A DNA stretch of 24,865 nt from an uncultured Clostridia bacterium (GTDB lineage Bacteria; Bacillota; Clostridia; Christensenellales; UBA1242): NCBI GenBank assembly GCA_947623775.1, contig CANQHL010000011.1, forward strand, positions 1-24,865, given 5' to 3'. The translations under genes were made by a program, and so were the position numbers. Under the pieces are notes generated by a model that was not told where the DNA came from, made no database searches, and saw only the letters and a list, made by a program, of their open reading frames with translations. This document shows positions 6,013 through 14,832 of this stretch, piece by piece (positions within the stretch are counted from its first letter, which is position 1; each line of letters starts with the position of its first letter).

Positions 6013-8120
6013 TCAATCCCCCTTACTTTTAATTTATCATTTTTCAATGTAAGCATCAAATTCCCGTCAGTGCGGAGACTGTAGTCCTCACCATAACCGG
6101 CTTCATTTGATATTAAAACACCCTCAAATTTACTGAAATTATCATAGTGGTCTGTGAAAATCACATCTGGTTTTTCATATTGAAAAAACAACGCATCTAT
6201 TAAATTATAACCAAAATTTTTATTATTGGCAACAAAAATCGTTTGGTTGTCAAATTTTAAAAGTATACCCGCAACAATATTGCCAAGTCCAAGATATTCC
6301 ACCGTAACCGTCTCCCATTCAGTCTGCATGTAAATAATCTCATTTATTCCCATATTGTTCACAACCGTCTCATCTTGTGACGCGTATGAAATAAAATTCA
6401 TAAAACCAAATGTTGACATTTCGTCAAGATCCTCATCTGTTAAACCACCATCAAGTGATATGTAAACGTGATATCTCTCCATTTTGTATGTGTCTTTATA
6501 ATCTTCAAGTAAATCGCTCTTGCCAAGAACGACATTAAATCCATGTTTAGTCGACAAAATAAGACTATATTGCGACCCCGAACTTATGTATGCTAATTTG
6601 GTGTACACCTCTGTCGGAATGATATAACACCCAAGCACTATCGCAAACAGCATAGACATACAGGAAAACATCGCAAGTTTTTTGATTGGCTCAATCATTA
6701 TATATCCGCTTAATCCAAAAATAATTACAAACAGCAGCACCAACAGCCCAAAATGTGCAGAAGATATTGTAAAAGTTAGGCCGGCATTTCCAAAAAAGAT
6801 TGCAATTTCATTTATTACGATAAACGCTATATTAACAACAAACAAGAGTTTGCCTACAAATGGTATTATTGCCGCCACCATTGAAATAACAAACAACATC
6901 GGATATAAAATGCTAAGCAGTGGCACAACTATAATATTTATCGCAAAAGATAATAAATTTACGCTAGCCCCATACAAAGCAAGAAATGGAGTAACTCCAA
7001 TCTGTGCCGATATTGACACAGCAATAACGTCGGCAATACTCTTTGGCAACGCTTTTCGCAGCATGCGGGAAATTGGCGAAACCAGCATATAAATGGCAAA
7101 TACACAGAAAAATGACATTAAAAATCCAAGATCATGCGACATAAGTGGTCTTGTTAAACAAATTATAAATCCCGCTAGGCCTAGACTATTAAGTCCATCA
7201 TATTCTCTTCCCGTTATAGATGCAAGCATGAAAACTATCGCCATTATCCCCGCTCGGAGTACTGACGGAGTAAAACCGCAAAGATAACTATAAAAAATAA
7301 TTAAAATGGTTATAATTCCAAAGCGGACATATTTATTAACTCTTAATTTTCTAAGCACAAAATACAATAATGTAACTAAAAATCCGATATGCAAGCCACT
7401 TACAGTGAGAACATGGACAATCCCGGCATCTTGATATGTTGTTTTAGTTTCCCAATCGACGCCACTTTGGTCACCGAATAAAACCGCATAAGCAAGTCCA
7501 GCATTCCTCTCATTCATATTGTTATAAATAACGTCTTTTATCCTCAGCCTTATCTTCTCATCAAACCTGACTTTCCCATCAATTGCAACAACATTCTTCC
7601 AATCAACTTCGCTGCTGTATCTCACTCCATTTCTATAATCACTTGAGTTAAATTTCCCGAGTTCATACAATTTTGACGGCGTACACTCACTTTCAAAAGT
7701 CAATATCTGCCCCGCTTTCGGATTTGCCAAGCAGTTCTTGATTGTTAAACGCATCTTCTTTTCTTTGTTTCCATTTATTTTTACATCATCAAGAACAACA
7801 GTAAACGAGTTATAATTCCCTTCATAAATTTTATCAGTCACGCGTCCGACAATGCTTACTTGCCCCTGATAAACATTTGATTTGTAATTTGTCTCCGCAA
7901 TAAAATAGATGCCATTACCAAATACGAACAACAAAAGCAGAACCGCTATTGACTTATAACACTTTGTTGCTATCAAATATGCAGTCGTCACTAAAAGCAC
8001 AATCAAGGTTATAACAATAACATCAATCTTACCACAAAACAAATCCCGTGCAACACCGAGTCCAAAAAGAAAAACTAAAAACGGATAAAATATATTTCTT
8101 TTGTTTATAACGCCCTTCAT
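6009..8120 (-). CDS. comEC: ComEC/Rec2 competence-type membrane channel protein
   Basis: 703 residues. ComEC forms the channel that carries single-stranded DNA across the membrane in natural transformation. The N-terminus has two to three membrane segments and an OB-like DUF4131 region (about residues 60-180). The competence domain follows, with the LFGDQSGVDWETKTTYQDAG and HVLTVSGLHIGFL signatures (about 213-250) and about eight further membrane segments. The C-terminal about 200 residues occupy the metallo-beta-lactamase position, but the HxHxDH metal motif and DVGQGD are absent (SSGSQYSLIL instead), so this domain looks degenerate. The start ATG at 8120 has no Shine-Dalgarno. A TAAAAT element ends 7 bases before it, so a leaderless transcript is possible. 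Competence itself is not shown by this window. Confidence 0.9.
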   Translation of the reverse strand: MKGVINKRNIFYPFLVFLFGLGVARDLFCGKIDVIVITLIVLLVTTAYLIATKCYKSIAVLLLLFVFGNGIYFIAETNYKSNVYQGQVSIVGRVTDKIYEGNYNSFTVVLDDVKINGNKEKKMRLTIKNCLANPKAGQILTFESECTPSKLYELGKFNSSDYRNGVRYSSEVDWKNVVAIDGKVRFDEKIRLRIKDVIYNNMNERNAGLAYAVLFGDQSGVDWETKTTYQDAGIVHVLTVSGLHIGFLVTLLYFVLRKLRVNKYVRFGIITILIIFYSYLCGFTPSVLRAGIMAIVFMLASITGREYDGLNSLGLAGFIICLTRPLMSHDLGFLMSFFCVFAIYMLVSPISRMLRKALPKSIADVIAVSISAQIGVTPFLALYGASVNLLSFAINIIVVPLLSILYPMLFVISMVAAIIPFVGKLLFVVNIAFIVINEIAIFFGNAGLTFTISSAHFGLLVLLFVIIFGLSGYIMIEPIKKLAMFSCMSMLFAIVLGCYIIPTEVYTKLAYISSGSQYSLILSTKHGFNVVLGKSDLLEDYKDTYKMERYHVYISLDGGLTDEDLDEMSTFGFMNFISYASQDETVVNNMGINEIIYMQTEWETVTVEYLGLGNIVAGILLKFDNQTIFVANNKNFGYNLIDALFFQYEKPDVIFTDHYDNFSKFEGVLISNEAGYGEDYSLRTDGNLMLTLKNDKLKVRGID

Positions 8121-8222
8121 TATTACAATTTTACATTATCTGCCGAATTTTGTCTAATCTTTTTCACCAATTCCTAAATTTTACAGCATTTTACTACATA
8201 TATAAAATTTTTAAAATGGGGG

Positions 8223-8251
8223 TTGATTTTTGTTAACTGATATGATATAAT
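8223..8251 (+). promoter_or_regulatory. sigma-A-type promoter of first lipoprotein gene
   Basis: TTGATT (8223-8228), 17 bases, TATAAT (8246-8251). Lies 32 bases before the ATG at 8284. Confidence 0.78.
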
Positions 8252-8283
8252 ATAGATAGTTATCCATATTGAGGAGGAAATTG

Positions 8284-9948
8284 ATGAAAAAATATGATGA
8301 AAATTATATAGGGAATGTTAAGAATCCATCCCCTACAAAACTTTGGTTTAAAAAAGCTTTTAGACATATCGCAGTTGGCGCTGTGACCCTTGGAATTGCA
8401 GTAGGCACCATTTTTGGATTTGCCGGATGCGGAAAAACTAATGATCCAGTAAACCCAGGACCAGGACCTGGATCTACTCCAGAGAAACCACCAATTATTG
8501 TTGAAGATCCAACTCTTAATAATGTCACATTTGACGAATTTATTAATGATTATAAAGAAGATGGTGTTACTTTCTTCAATAGATATGTTAAACCTGAAAT
8601 AACAAAAAATTCAACAGAAAACTATGAGTCTTTAAACTTTACTGCTAATATAGATGATCAACTTGACCATGCTTCTTACGCATATATCGAAAAAACAGGA
8701 GACACTTCTAGAAAATTCAATATCGTAAATGTAAGTTTTTCAAATCCTATCGAACTTGAAGACATCGTTAAAGATGCAGACAGCAATGAAAAAACACTTA
8801 ATGTTGTCCCTATTATTGAACGTACATATTCATTCGATTATGATGCAAAAGTAAATGCAACAAAAACTGAACTTAAAAATGCAGTAAATTCTAAATTTAG
8901 CGGATATTATTCAACTGATTATGAAAAAGGTGTAAGCAGAATATATAAAGAGTCAACAAATGAAGAAAATATTCGTGAAATGTCCACACTGCAAATCAAT
9001 AGTGATAATACTGTAAATGTTTTCACTCTTAGAGTTAAAGATGATAGTGGATCTGATGCTGATATGATTAATTGTCTCAATGATGCTGGATTGTTTGAAC
9101 AAAATCATCGAAGACATTTAAATACTTCATACCAACTTAACGGTGACAACATCATGACAGCACCTTATAAATTGGAAGAATACAAAGAAGATGGCGGACA
9201 TGGAAGTGAAGATGTTTATGTTAAAGACATGGCAGATCTACTTCAAAACTATTCTTCAGAAGTACAACAAGGCTTGCAAGGCGTAAAAGAGAAGTTAGGA
9301 CAAGAAATCAAATCTCACCTAATCGGATTTAACGCTAGTAAAATAATAGACTCAAAATGGGATTTTGTTTGTGATGAAGATGGAAACATATCTAAAATTA
9401 ATTATATTATCAATCATCCAAACTCAGACAAAACAATCTTTATTGTTTCGTCCGCAACCCCGTCTTCTCCAATTAATATTAAGGATTTAAACGCTAAAAA
9501 CATTAAAGACCAAATAATCGACGCCACAAACGATGCAACATATAAATACGAGTATGATTTTAACTTTACACAACAAAACCAAACACAATATCAAGACCTG
9601 GCTAAAGCTGTTTTTGAAAAAGTGGGAATGGCTGACGAAAATGCAACTTATTTGATTTCAGATCTTTCATACACAACAGACACAGAATTAAAAGAAGTTC
9701 AAGATGTGACATTTGTACAAATAACAAAAAATGGCATAAAAGAAGTAACTGCACGTATCAAAGACGGAGATTTATTGAGTAATGTACAAAATAATTTATA
9801 TAGAAAAACTGGCGAAAAGTCTTATAATCTCGGTGGAACAACATTAAATGAAGAAAAAACCAACACAATTGCACAAACTCATTCATATTATAATGAAATT
9901 TCTGGCAAATACAACATTGCAGATTTTGGTGATGAACTTCTATTTTAA
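8284..9948 (+). CDS. putative lipoprotein of unknown function
   Basis: 554 residues from ATG 8284, which has GAGGAGG 6 bases upstream; an in-frame TTG at 8269 overlaps that site and is rejected. An unusually long hydrophilic N-region of about 28 residues precedes a membrane segment (IAVGAVTLGIAVGTIFGF) and a lipobox FAGC with Cys49. A flexible linker follows (NPGPGPGSTPEKPP). The protein is then anchored outside the membrane. The mature part is Asn/Asp/Lys/Thr-rich with no family I recognise. Residues about 180-253 and 419-494 look like two copies of one module: each begins TY-aromatic-acidic-YD, has a helix with an AV step, and ends R-(V/I)-KD. The gene stands alone between its own promoter and terminator. 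Confidence 0.8.
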   Translation: MKKYDENYIGNVKNPSPTKLWFKKAFRHIAVGAVTLGIAVGTIFGFAGCGKTNDPVNPGPGPGSTPEKPPIIVEDPTLNNVTFDEFINDYKEDGVTFFNRYVKPEITKNSTENYESLNFTANIDDQLDHASYAYIEKTGDTSRKFNIVNVSFSNPIELEDIVKDADSNEKTLNVVPIIERTYSFDYDAKVNATKTELKNAVNSKFSGYYSTDYEKGVSRIYKESTNEENIREMSTLQINSDNTVNVFTLRVKDDSGSDADMINCLNDAGLFEQNHRRHLNTSYQLNGDNIMTAPYKLEEYKEDGGHGSEDVYVKDMADLLQNYSSEVQQGLQGVKEKLGQEIKSHLIGFNASKIIDSKWDFVCDEDGNISKINYIINHPNSDKTIFIVSSATPSSPINIKDLNAKNIKDQIIDATNDATYKYEYDFNFTQQNQTQYQDLAKAVFEKVGMADENATYLISDLSYTTDTELKEVQDVTFVQITKNGIKEVTARIKDGDLLSNVQNNLYRKTGEKSYNLGGTTLNEEKTNTIAQTHSYYNEISGKYNIADFGDELLF

Positions 9949-9950
9949 TT

Positions 9951-9977
9951 AAGGCGACCTAATGGTCGTCTTTTTTA
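9951..9977 (+). terminator. intrinsic terminator
   Basis: AAGGCGACC (9951-9959), loop TAAT, GGTCGTCTT (9964-9972) with one G-T pair, followed by TTTTA. Directly downstream of the first lipoprotein stop codon. Confidence 0.82.
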
Positions 9978-10019
9978 TTCAATAATATTAAGAGTACCTA
10001 AAATTTTCTAATAAAAAAG

Positions 10020-10048
10020 TTGATTTTTATAACAAAATAGGTTACAAT
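10020..10048 (+). promoter_or_regulatory. sigma-A-type promoter of second lipoprotein gene
   Basis: TTGATT (10020-10025), 17 bases, TACAAT (10043-10048), with AAAGGGAGG at 10067-10075 before the ATG at 10081. Same -35 hexamer and spacing as the first lipoprotein and Fic promoters. Confidence 0.75.
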
Positions 10049-10080
10049 ATTAATATATAATAAATTAAAGGGAGGCATAT

Positions 10081-12111
10081 ATGAAAAAAAACATTATATT
10101 ACGAATATTTTGTTTAATCATGATTTGTTGCTTTTCCTTTGTCTTTATTTCTTGTGGCGGTCCTGAATCCCCTCTTGAAGATGAAGAAGGCGGTGAGCTC
10201 AGCGGACGAACGGAGGAGATCGAAAACTTATATGGTGTAAAAGTTCTTTATCGCCCCCTTACATATGATTATGATGTCGGTTCCGGTGCTGAGCCAGGGC
10301 AAACAAATGATTATTATGGAAAGTATGCATATTCTATAATTTCTTATCTTTACAAAATTTATGGTGTTCTGGCCGAAGGAACATTAAAAAACATTTTTTC
10401 TGTTTATGCAAATGCTCCGGATGTATTGCCAGGAAATTGGACTGATACACCTCCGAACCCGGACGACAGAATTCCATTCGAATACAAAAACATTCCTTAC
10501 CTTTATGATAGCATAAGATACAAAGTTGACACAAAGGGAACTGTAGTTGGAAAAGTAACAAACGGAGAAAAAACAGAATATGAAAAATCAGAGCAATATG
10601 AAATCTATGCTGCCGATTTAAATCAAAAATGGAAATGGTCTTTCAGTTATGAAAACTCAAACATACCCGCTTTATTTTCTCCAAATATCCTAGCAGAAAC
10701 TGGTAGCACAAATTATAAATTTAATAATAAAGTTTATACAAATTTGCAAATGCTAAACACTGTTTCCAATCACTATCAAGCACAAGAATCAAAATATATT
10801 CAAGCCTATGTCGGCACTGAAGAAAAATATTCAACATTTGTCAAGGCACTTGAGTATGTTATATATTGTTATTCTCTCGACCTCGAACCAAATGAAGTGA
10901 TAGTTTCTTCCACTCAAAATGGTGAAGAACCTTATTCTGTCACCATAATGGGCTTTAATAGTGTTGATGAGGCACTCGAAAATAGAAAAGAATTGTTTAA
11001 AAAAGCAGGTTCTTTTGTCGGGCTTGCATCAAGACAAATCACAAAAATTGCGAATTGGATAAAAATCAATGTTATTGGACTTGATAGCACAATAACAGAC
11101 GATTATTTCACCACTTGCGATACGATTTATGAAGTTGTAAACGCCCAAGGTGATGTCACAGGTTTTGAGTTTAGTGGTTCTACAGAACGATTTCCTTTGA
11201 AAAGAGAATATAGTCAAGCTGTAGATAAAATTGTTAAAAAAGTTTGCGAAGATGTATCAATCGGAAAAGAGGGAGGCGGAAATTTAACCGTAGATAATCG
11301 TTTCTTAGCATCCGAGGTTATCGAATATGCTGGCACAACTTTTTATGCAAATGATGATAGTTTTTTCCCAGCATACGACCCAAACGACAAAACTTCCACA
11401 AAAATACGTCCTCTTGAATATCAATCAGTGGTAATAATGCCAAGAGGCGAGAAAAATATTAATGAAGTGCAAATATTGCTTAAATATGACGCTGATATGG
11501 ACGGCACAAATCCAGATGATGGATTCAACCTCGATAAATATATTGATATTAAGGTGGAACTAAATTATTACAATGCAGAACACAAAAAACTTTATGTTTT
11601 GACATCGGAGCAAACACGAGTATATGATGGTGCTTTTGTCTTTAGCACAGGTCAATATACAGATGGTGGAAAGTGGAGTCATATGCCAGACGATCACGGA
11701 ATGCTTACCCTCACCAACTTTAACAATTGTAAAGAGCTTGTAAATGATGGGCTGTTGCTTAAAGATGAATTTATACATTTATCAAAATATGACACTTCCA
11801 TTCTTCCAACTGATGTTGCCGACCGAAACTATGTTTCTTCCCCATATATAACACAAAATCCTCTTGTTCTTCTAGGTACCACTGATGTAAGAAAATATTA
11901 TTCACTGATTGAACCAACAGCAGATGAAGCGCTGGAGGAAAATCAAACTTACATCACCGGAAGATTTAATGAAAAAATGGTTGATGGGAAATGCGATTAT
12001 TTGGAAATTGTGTATAAAGTTTTAAAAGATAAAAATGATTTGGCTAAAAATTATAATTTCTACACAGGAATTTACATGATTGATGACGAAAATCTAGACT
12101 ATCATGTATAA
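10081..12111 (+). CDS. putative lipoprotein of unknown function
   Basis: 676 residues. A classic lipoprotein signal peptide opens the protein: MKKN, a hydrophobic core (IILRIFCLIMICCFSFVF) and lipobox FISC with Cys25. An acidic linker (PLEDEEGGELSG) follows. The rest is hydrophilic, rich in Asp, Asn, Tyr and Glu, with no further membrane segment and no motif I can assign. A Tyr-rich region (ISYLYKIYGVL) at about residues 88-98 and a VDKIVKKVCEDV helix near 380-391 are the only local landmarks. It lies 130 bases after the first lipoprotein gene with its own promoter, so the two are adjacent but separately expressed. They share organisation rather than obvious sequence. Confidence 0.8.
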   Translation: MKKNIILRIFCLIMICCFSFVFISCGGPESPLEDEEGGELSGRTEEIENLYGVKVLYRPLTYDYDVGSGAEPGQTNDYYGKYAYSIISYLYKIYGVLAEGTLKNIFSVYANAPDVLPGNWTDTPPNPDDRIPFEYKNIPYLYDSIRYKVDTKGTVVGKVTNGEKTEYEKSEQYEIYAADLNQKWKWSFSYENSNIPALFSPNILAETGSTNYKFNNKVYTNLQMLNTVSNHYQAQESKYIQAYVGTEEKYSTFVKALEYVIYCYSLDLEPNEVIVSSTQNGEEPYSVTIMGFNSVDEALENRKELFKKAGSFVGLASRQITKIANWIKINVIGLDSTITDDYFTTCDTIYEVVNAQGDVTGFEFSGSTERFPLKREYSQAVDKIVKKVCEDVSIGKEGGGNLTVDNRFLASEVIEYAGTTFYANDDSFFPAYDPNDKTSTKIRPLEYQSVVIMPRGEKNINEVQILLKYDADMDGTNPDDGFNLDKYIDIKVELNYYNAEHKKLYVLTSEQTRVYDGAFVFSTGQYTDGGKWSHMPDDHGMLTLTNFNNCKELVNDGLLLKDEFIHLSKYDTSILPTDVADRNYVSSPYITQNPLVLLGTTDVRKYYSLIEPTADEALEENQTYITGRFNEKMVDGKCDYLEIVYKVLKDKNDLAKNYNFYTGIYMIDDENLDYHV

Positions 12112-12137
12112 AAAATATATCATATAATTTTTACAGC

Positions 12138-12164
12138 AACCCCGAGAATGTCTCGGGGTTTTTG
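12138..12164 (+). terminator. intrinsic terminator after second lipoprotein gene
   Basis: AACCCCGAGA (12138-12147), loop ATG, TCTCGGGGTT (12151-12160), then TTTG. A strong GC-rich stem facing the convergent phage block. Confidence 0.88.
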
Positions 12165-12166
12165 TT

Positions 12167-12197
12167 ATAAAAAAATGCCCCAATGTTTGGGACATTC
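12167..12197 (-). terminator. intrinsic terminator of the phage-gene block
   Basis: On the minus strand a stem AATGTCCCAA / TTGGGGCATT (one G-U pair, loop ACA) is followed by a run of T. It lies 13 bases past the last holin gene and only a few bases from the opposing terminator. Confidence 0.8.
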
Positions 12198-12209
12198 TTT
12201 TTGTCAGCA

Positions 12210-12473
12210 TTATTCTTCTTTCTGATTTTCATTCTCTTCTTTTTGCTTTTCACCTTCCTGCGTTTGTGTGTCGTCTTTATCACCGGTCTGATTTTCCTTA
12301 CCGGGCATACAAACCACACCTAAAACAACAAGCACTCCGGCAACAGCCATCACAATTTCATTGACAATCCCCTCTTCAACAGTAAAGCCAAAGCATTTTC
12401 CGAGCGCTTCAACAAGAATGGTGAGTGCCCCAGCAAGTGCAGTCCAGAATCCAAAAGATTTAATCTTCTTCAT
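12210..12473 (-). CDS. phiLC3-type phage holin
   Basis: 87 residues from the ATG at 12473 (MKKIKSFGFW), five bases after AAGGAG. An ATG one codon earlier is too close to that site. Holins form membrane lesions that end the phage lytic cycle. The FGFWTALAGALTILVEALGK segment, the F-T-V-E loop, and a second hydrophobic segment (EIVMAVAGVLVVLGVV) match the two-helix layout of phiLC3-family holins. The last about 30 residues are a highly charged Glu/Gln/Lys tail, longer than usual. The start overlaps the end of the preceding holin gene by 14 bases. No endolysin gene accompanies it. Confidence 0.72.
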   Translation of the reverse strand: MKKIKSFGFWTALAGALTILVEALGKCFGFTVEEGIVNEIVMAVAGVLVVLGVVCMPGKENQTGDKDDTQTQEGEKQKEENENQKEE

Positions 12474-12687
12474 CATCGCTCCTTTCAAAGTAAGTTTTGA
12501 GTTCTTCAACTTCCTTTTTCACTTCATCAATAACAACCAAATGTTCGGCAAGTTCATCGATGGTTTTGCGATATGCCTGTTCTCTTTTTTGACTGTCTTT
12601 CAGTTGATAAAAAAGTAAATAAACAAAAAGAATTGCGAATATACCATTGCTGACAACGATTTTTATAAGTTCTGACCAGAAATCCAT
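12460..12687 (-). CDS. BhlA/UviB-type holin-like protein
   Basis: 75 residues with one N-terminal membrane segment (IVVSNGIFAILFVYLLFY). Then come LKDSQKREQAYRKTIDEL and a helical, coiled-coil-like region ending in acidic residues. This layout and the KREQAYRKTI pattern are characteristic of the BhlA/UviB family found in clostridial and Bacillus prophages. AAAAGGAG, inside the end of the preceding 35-residue ORF, supplies its Shine-Dalgarno. It is the second holin-type gene in the block. Confidence 0.75.
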   Translation of the reverse strand: MDFWSELIKIVVSNGIFAILFVYLLFYQLKDSQKREQAYRKTIDELAEHLVVIDEVKKEVEELKTYFERSDDEED

Positions 12688-12689
12688 AA

Positions 12690-12797
12690 TTAACTCCTTT
12701 TATTGAATCTTTGAAGCATTTTTAATGTAAGGAATTTACCCAGCATCATTTCTTCTTCTTTTTTCAAGTCAATATGATTTCTTAAAATGATTTTCAT
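12690..12797 (-). CDS. 35-residue ORF between tail protein and holins
   Basis: ATG at 12797-12795 overlaps the TGA of the gp10-like gene as ATGA, and the stop TAA is at 12692-12690, two bases before the next gene. The product is a basic and acidic helix-like peptide (MKIILRNHID at the start, KEEEMM in the middle, ending RFNKRS). The close ATGA coupling and the fit into the gap support translation, but I cannot assign a function. It may simply keep ribosomes running to the holin genes. Confidence 0.5.
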   Translation of the reverse strand: MKIILRNHIDLKKEEEMMLGKFLTLKMLQRFNKRS

Positions 12798-14281
12798 TTC
12801 CCGCAGTTCACCTTTAAAACAAAATTGCTTATACACTTAATTTCCGCACCCTCAATTTTTACTGAAAAGAGGTTGCCCAAAACATTTGCTCTTACCTTTT
12901 GCAGTCCATCTTTACCTTTCAGCGAAAAAGTTTTTGACATACGTTCGCTTGATAATGTTATCATGCAATCACTTGCCGTTTTTATAAAAAATGATTTTAT
13001 TCGTTTAAGACTTCCGTGCACATTAAAATCTGTTTGACCGCTTTCCCAGCACGCAACCATGTTGTTATCAAAAATTTTGCCATCAAAAGTAAGCTCGCCG
13101 ATTTTATCTTTGTATTCATTGTTAAAGCATGCAACAAGTTTGGATTTATAGCGGTTGTTTAACGCAAGCATTTGTTTAATATCAATTCCCCTCACAACAT
13201 CAATATGATTTGATGATAAATCAAGAACAACAAGAAGATTGTTGTTAAAACCATCTTTGTAGTTTTCGCAACCTATTTTTTTGTTATCATCAAAAACTCC
13301 TTTACAAGCGAGATAATATTTCCCACCAAAACATTCACCATATGCGTGACGATTGTCGCAACCATTAAGGACATTTAAGCAGTCGACATTCACATCCTTT
13401 ACAGTTGAACCATTAAACACCTTTATTCTGTTTCCCTCAAGAAAGTATATGTTTTCTCCCGACTGAGCTATAGTGTTCGGATAAATATAACTGTCTGATT
13501 TATACATATGATTTATTTCAAATTCATCGTTTGCCCCATAAATCGACACCTTTGTTATACCAAAATCTCTAAACACAAACAGATAATCATTAAATGATAT
13601 AATTCTGTTTAAGTCACCACGCTCGTCACTGAAATCAAGGTCCTTGGTTTTATCGTCAACCCATTTCAAAACATCAGGCTCCTCGCTATACACAAGTTTA
13701 CCTCTCGCAGTCGCTGTGATTGCAAAAAGTCTCCCATAGTGACTGCAACAAGAAATAATTCTCGGGGCATTTTCATTAGTTTTCAAATTTCCTGAAGTTA
13801 TAATTGTCAAATCTTGCCCCTCGCCCGAGAGAAGTATAGCATCTATTGAATTATATCTATAATAAGCAACAAAAGGAGTTTGAGTAAACGTTGTATCAAT
13901 GTAAAGAGTTAATGGTCTTTCGTTAAATATATTATCATAGCAAATTTCCGCATTTTGATTGAAATAAAAGAGATAATATTTGTTTTTATCAGAACTTCTA
14001 TCATACCATTTCAGTTTCCAGATTTCTTTTACCTCGCCCCCTCTAATTGATATTTTTACTTCATTGTCAAGATCGTCCTCACTGATTGGCATTGCAACAT
14101 CTTTAAATCCATATCCCGGTTTCAATGTGCCATCACGAGAAATAACATTGTAAACAATATGAGGTTCGCCAATTTTTAATGTGCTTGCATCATCTTCAAA
14201 ATTCTGGGAATTTGCAAATAAATCATATTCAAAATCCTTTTCGTCACTTTTCTTAACAGAAAGGCTTCTTTGGTAATACAT
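12794..14281 (-). CDS. phage tail accessory/hub protein (P22 gp10-like)
   Basis: 495 residues from the ATG at 14281, which overlaps the previous stop (TGATG) and lies 8 bases after GGGGAGG. A GTG three codons earlier is directly against that site and unlikely. The sequence is rich in beta strands with repeated aromatic-Asp patterns, for example RLFAITATARGKLVYSEE, DYLFVFRDFGITKVSIYGA and NIYFLEGNRIKVFNG. These suggest a beta-propeller-like fold, as in P22 gp10 and similar head-to-tail plug proteins. Length (P22 gp10 is about 470) and position after a gp4-like connector fit. The identification rests mainly on order and fold impression. Confidence 0.6.
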   Translation of the reverse strand: MYYQRSLSVKKSDEKDFEYDLFANSQNFEDDASTLKIGEPHIVYNVISRDGTLKPGYGFKDVAMPISEDDLDNEVKISIRGGEVKEIWKLKWYDRSSDKNKYYLFYFNQNAEICYDNIFNERPLTLYIDTTFTQTPFVAYYRYNSIDAILLSGEGQDLTIITSGNLKTNENAPRIISCCSHYGRLFAITATARGKLVYSEEPDVLKWVDDKTKDLDFSDERGDLNRIISFNDYLFVFRDFGITKVSIYGANDEFEINHMYKSDSYIYPNTIAQSGENIYFLEGNRIKVFNGSTVKDVNVDCLNVLNGCDNRHAYGECFGGKYYLACKGVFDDNKKIGCENYKDGFNNNLLVVLDLSSNHIDVVRGIDIKQMLALNNRYKSKLVACFNNEYKDKIGELTFDGKIFDNNMVACWESGQTDFNVHGSLKRIKSFFIKTASDCMITLSSERMSKTFSLKGKDGLQKVRANVLGNLFSVKIEGAEIKCISNFVLKVNCGK

Positions 14282-14832
14282 CAAATCCACCTCCCCGCTG
14301 GCATAATGGTTTGTGATTTTTTTCGTATAAGATTTTGCAGACTGTTTTTAAACCTATCATCCCAGATAGAAGCATCTTCGTATAACGTTTCAAGAAAGTA
14401 ATATTCTCTTGCAACACCATAGGCAAAGACGCGTTCGGGGATAACAGACTCAAACTCATCTTGCAGGGTTAACTCTTGCGGTAAGGCGTTGTAATAAACC
14501 TTAACTTTATCGCAGTTGCACTCAATATAGTTGTCAAAAACTTTAAAAACAACGTTTTTCCCATCAATGTCTTTAACAGACACAACATCAACGACTTTTT
14601 CATTGAGAGATGAAAACAAAATTTTCCCATCTTTGCTTGCAACTTCTTCAACTTTCAACATTGGTTCATATTCGCTTACAATCTCATTACGAGTCAAGTT
14701 GAAGCATTTAATGAACTTGCCGAGGAGATGTTGCATCTCCTCATTAAGTTCACTCCCTTTTTCAACCAAACTCGCTAGTTCATCACTAGAAGTAAAGACG
14801 CACGCCTTTAAAATTATATCTTTTACAAGCAT
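14281..14832 (-). CDS. head-tail connector-like protein (P22 gp4-like position)
   Basis: 183 residues starting MLVKDIILKACVFTSSDEL. A helical N-terminal half with EEMQHLLGKFIKCFNLTRNEIVSEY is followed by short strands (VVDVVSVKDIDGKNV) and a helical C-terminus (VFAYGVAREYYFLETLYEDA, then WDDRFKNSLQNLI). The length and helix-strand-helix pattern resemble head-completion adaptors that bind below the portal. AAAGGAGG precedes the start, and the gene overlaps its neighbours on both sides. P22 gp4 is of similar size (166 residues), but some gp4 members are also muramidases and I see no such motif. Confidence 0.6.
   Translation of the reverse strand: MLVKDIILKACVFTSSDELASLVEKGSELNEEMQHLLGKFIKCFNLTRNEIVSEYEPMLKVEEVASKDGKILFSSLNEKVVDVVSVKDIDGKNVVFKVFDNYIECNCDKVKVYYNALPQELTLQDEFESVIPERVFAYGVAREYYFLETLYEDASIWDDRFKNSLQNLIRKKSQTIMPAGRWI

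Noticed and set aside
8269..8283. Upstream TTG start for the first lipoprotein
   Set aside because: The codons are the Shine-Dalgarno sequence itself (GAGGAGG) of the ATG at 8284.
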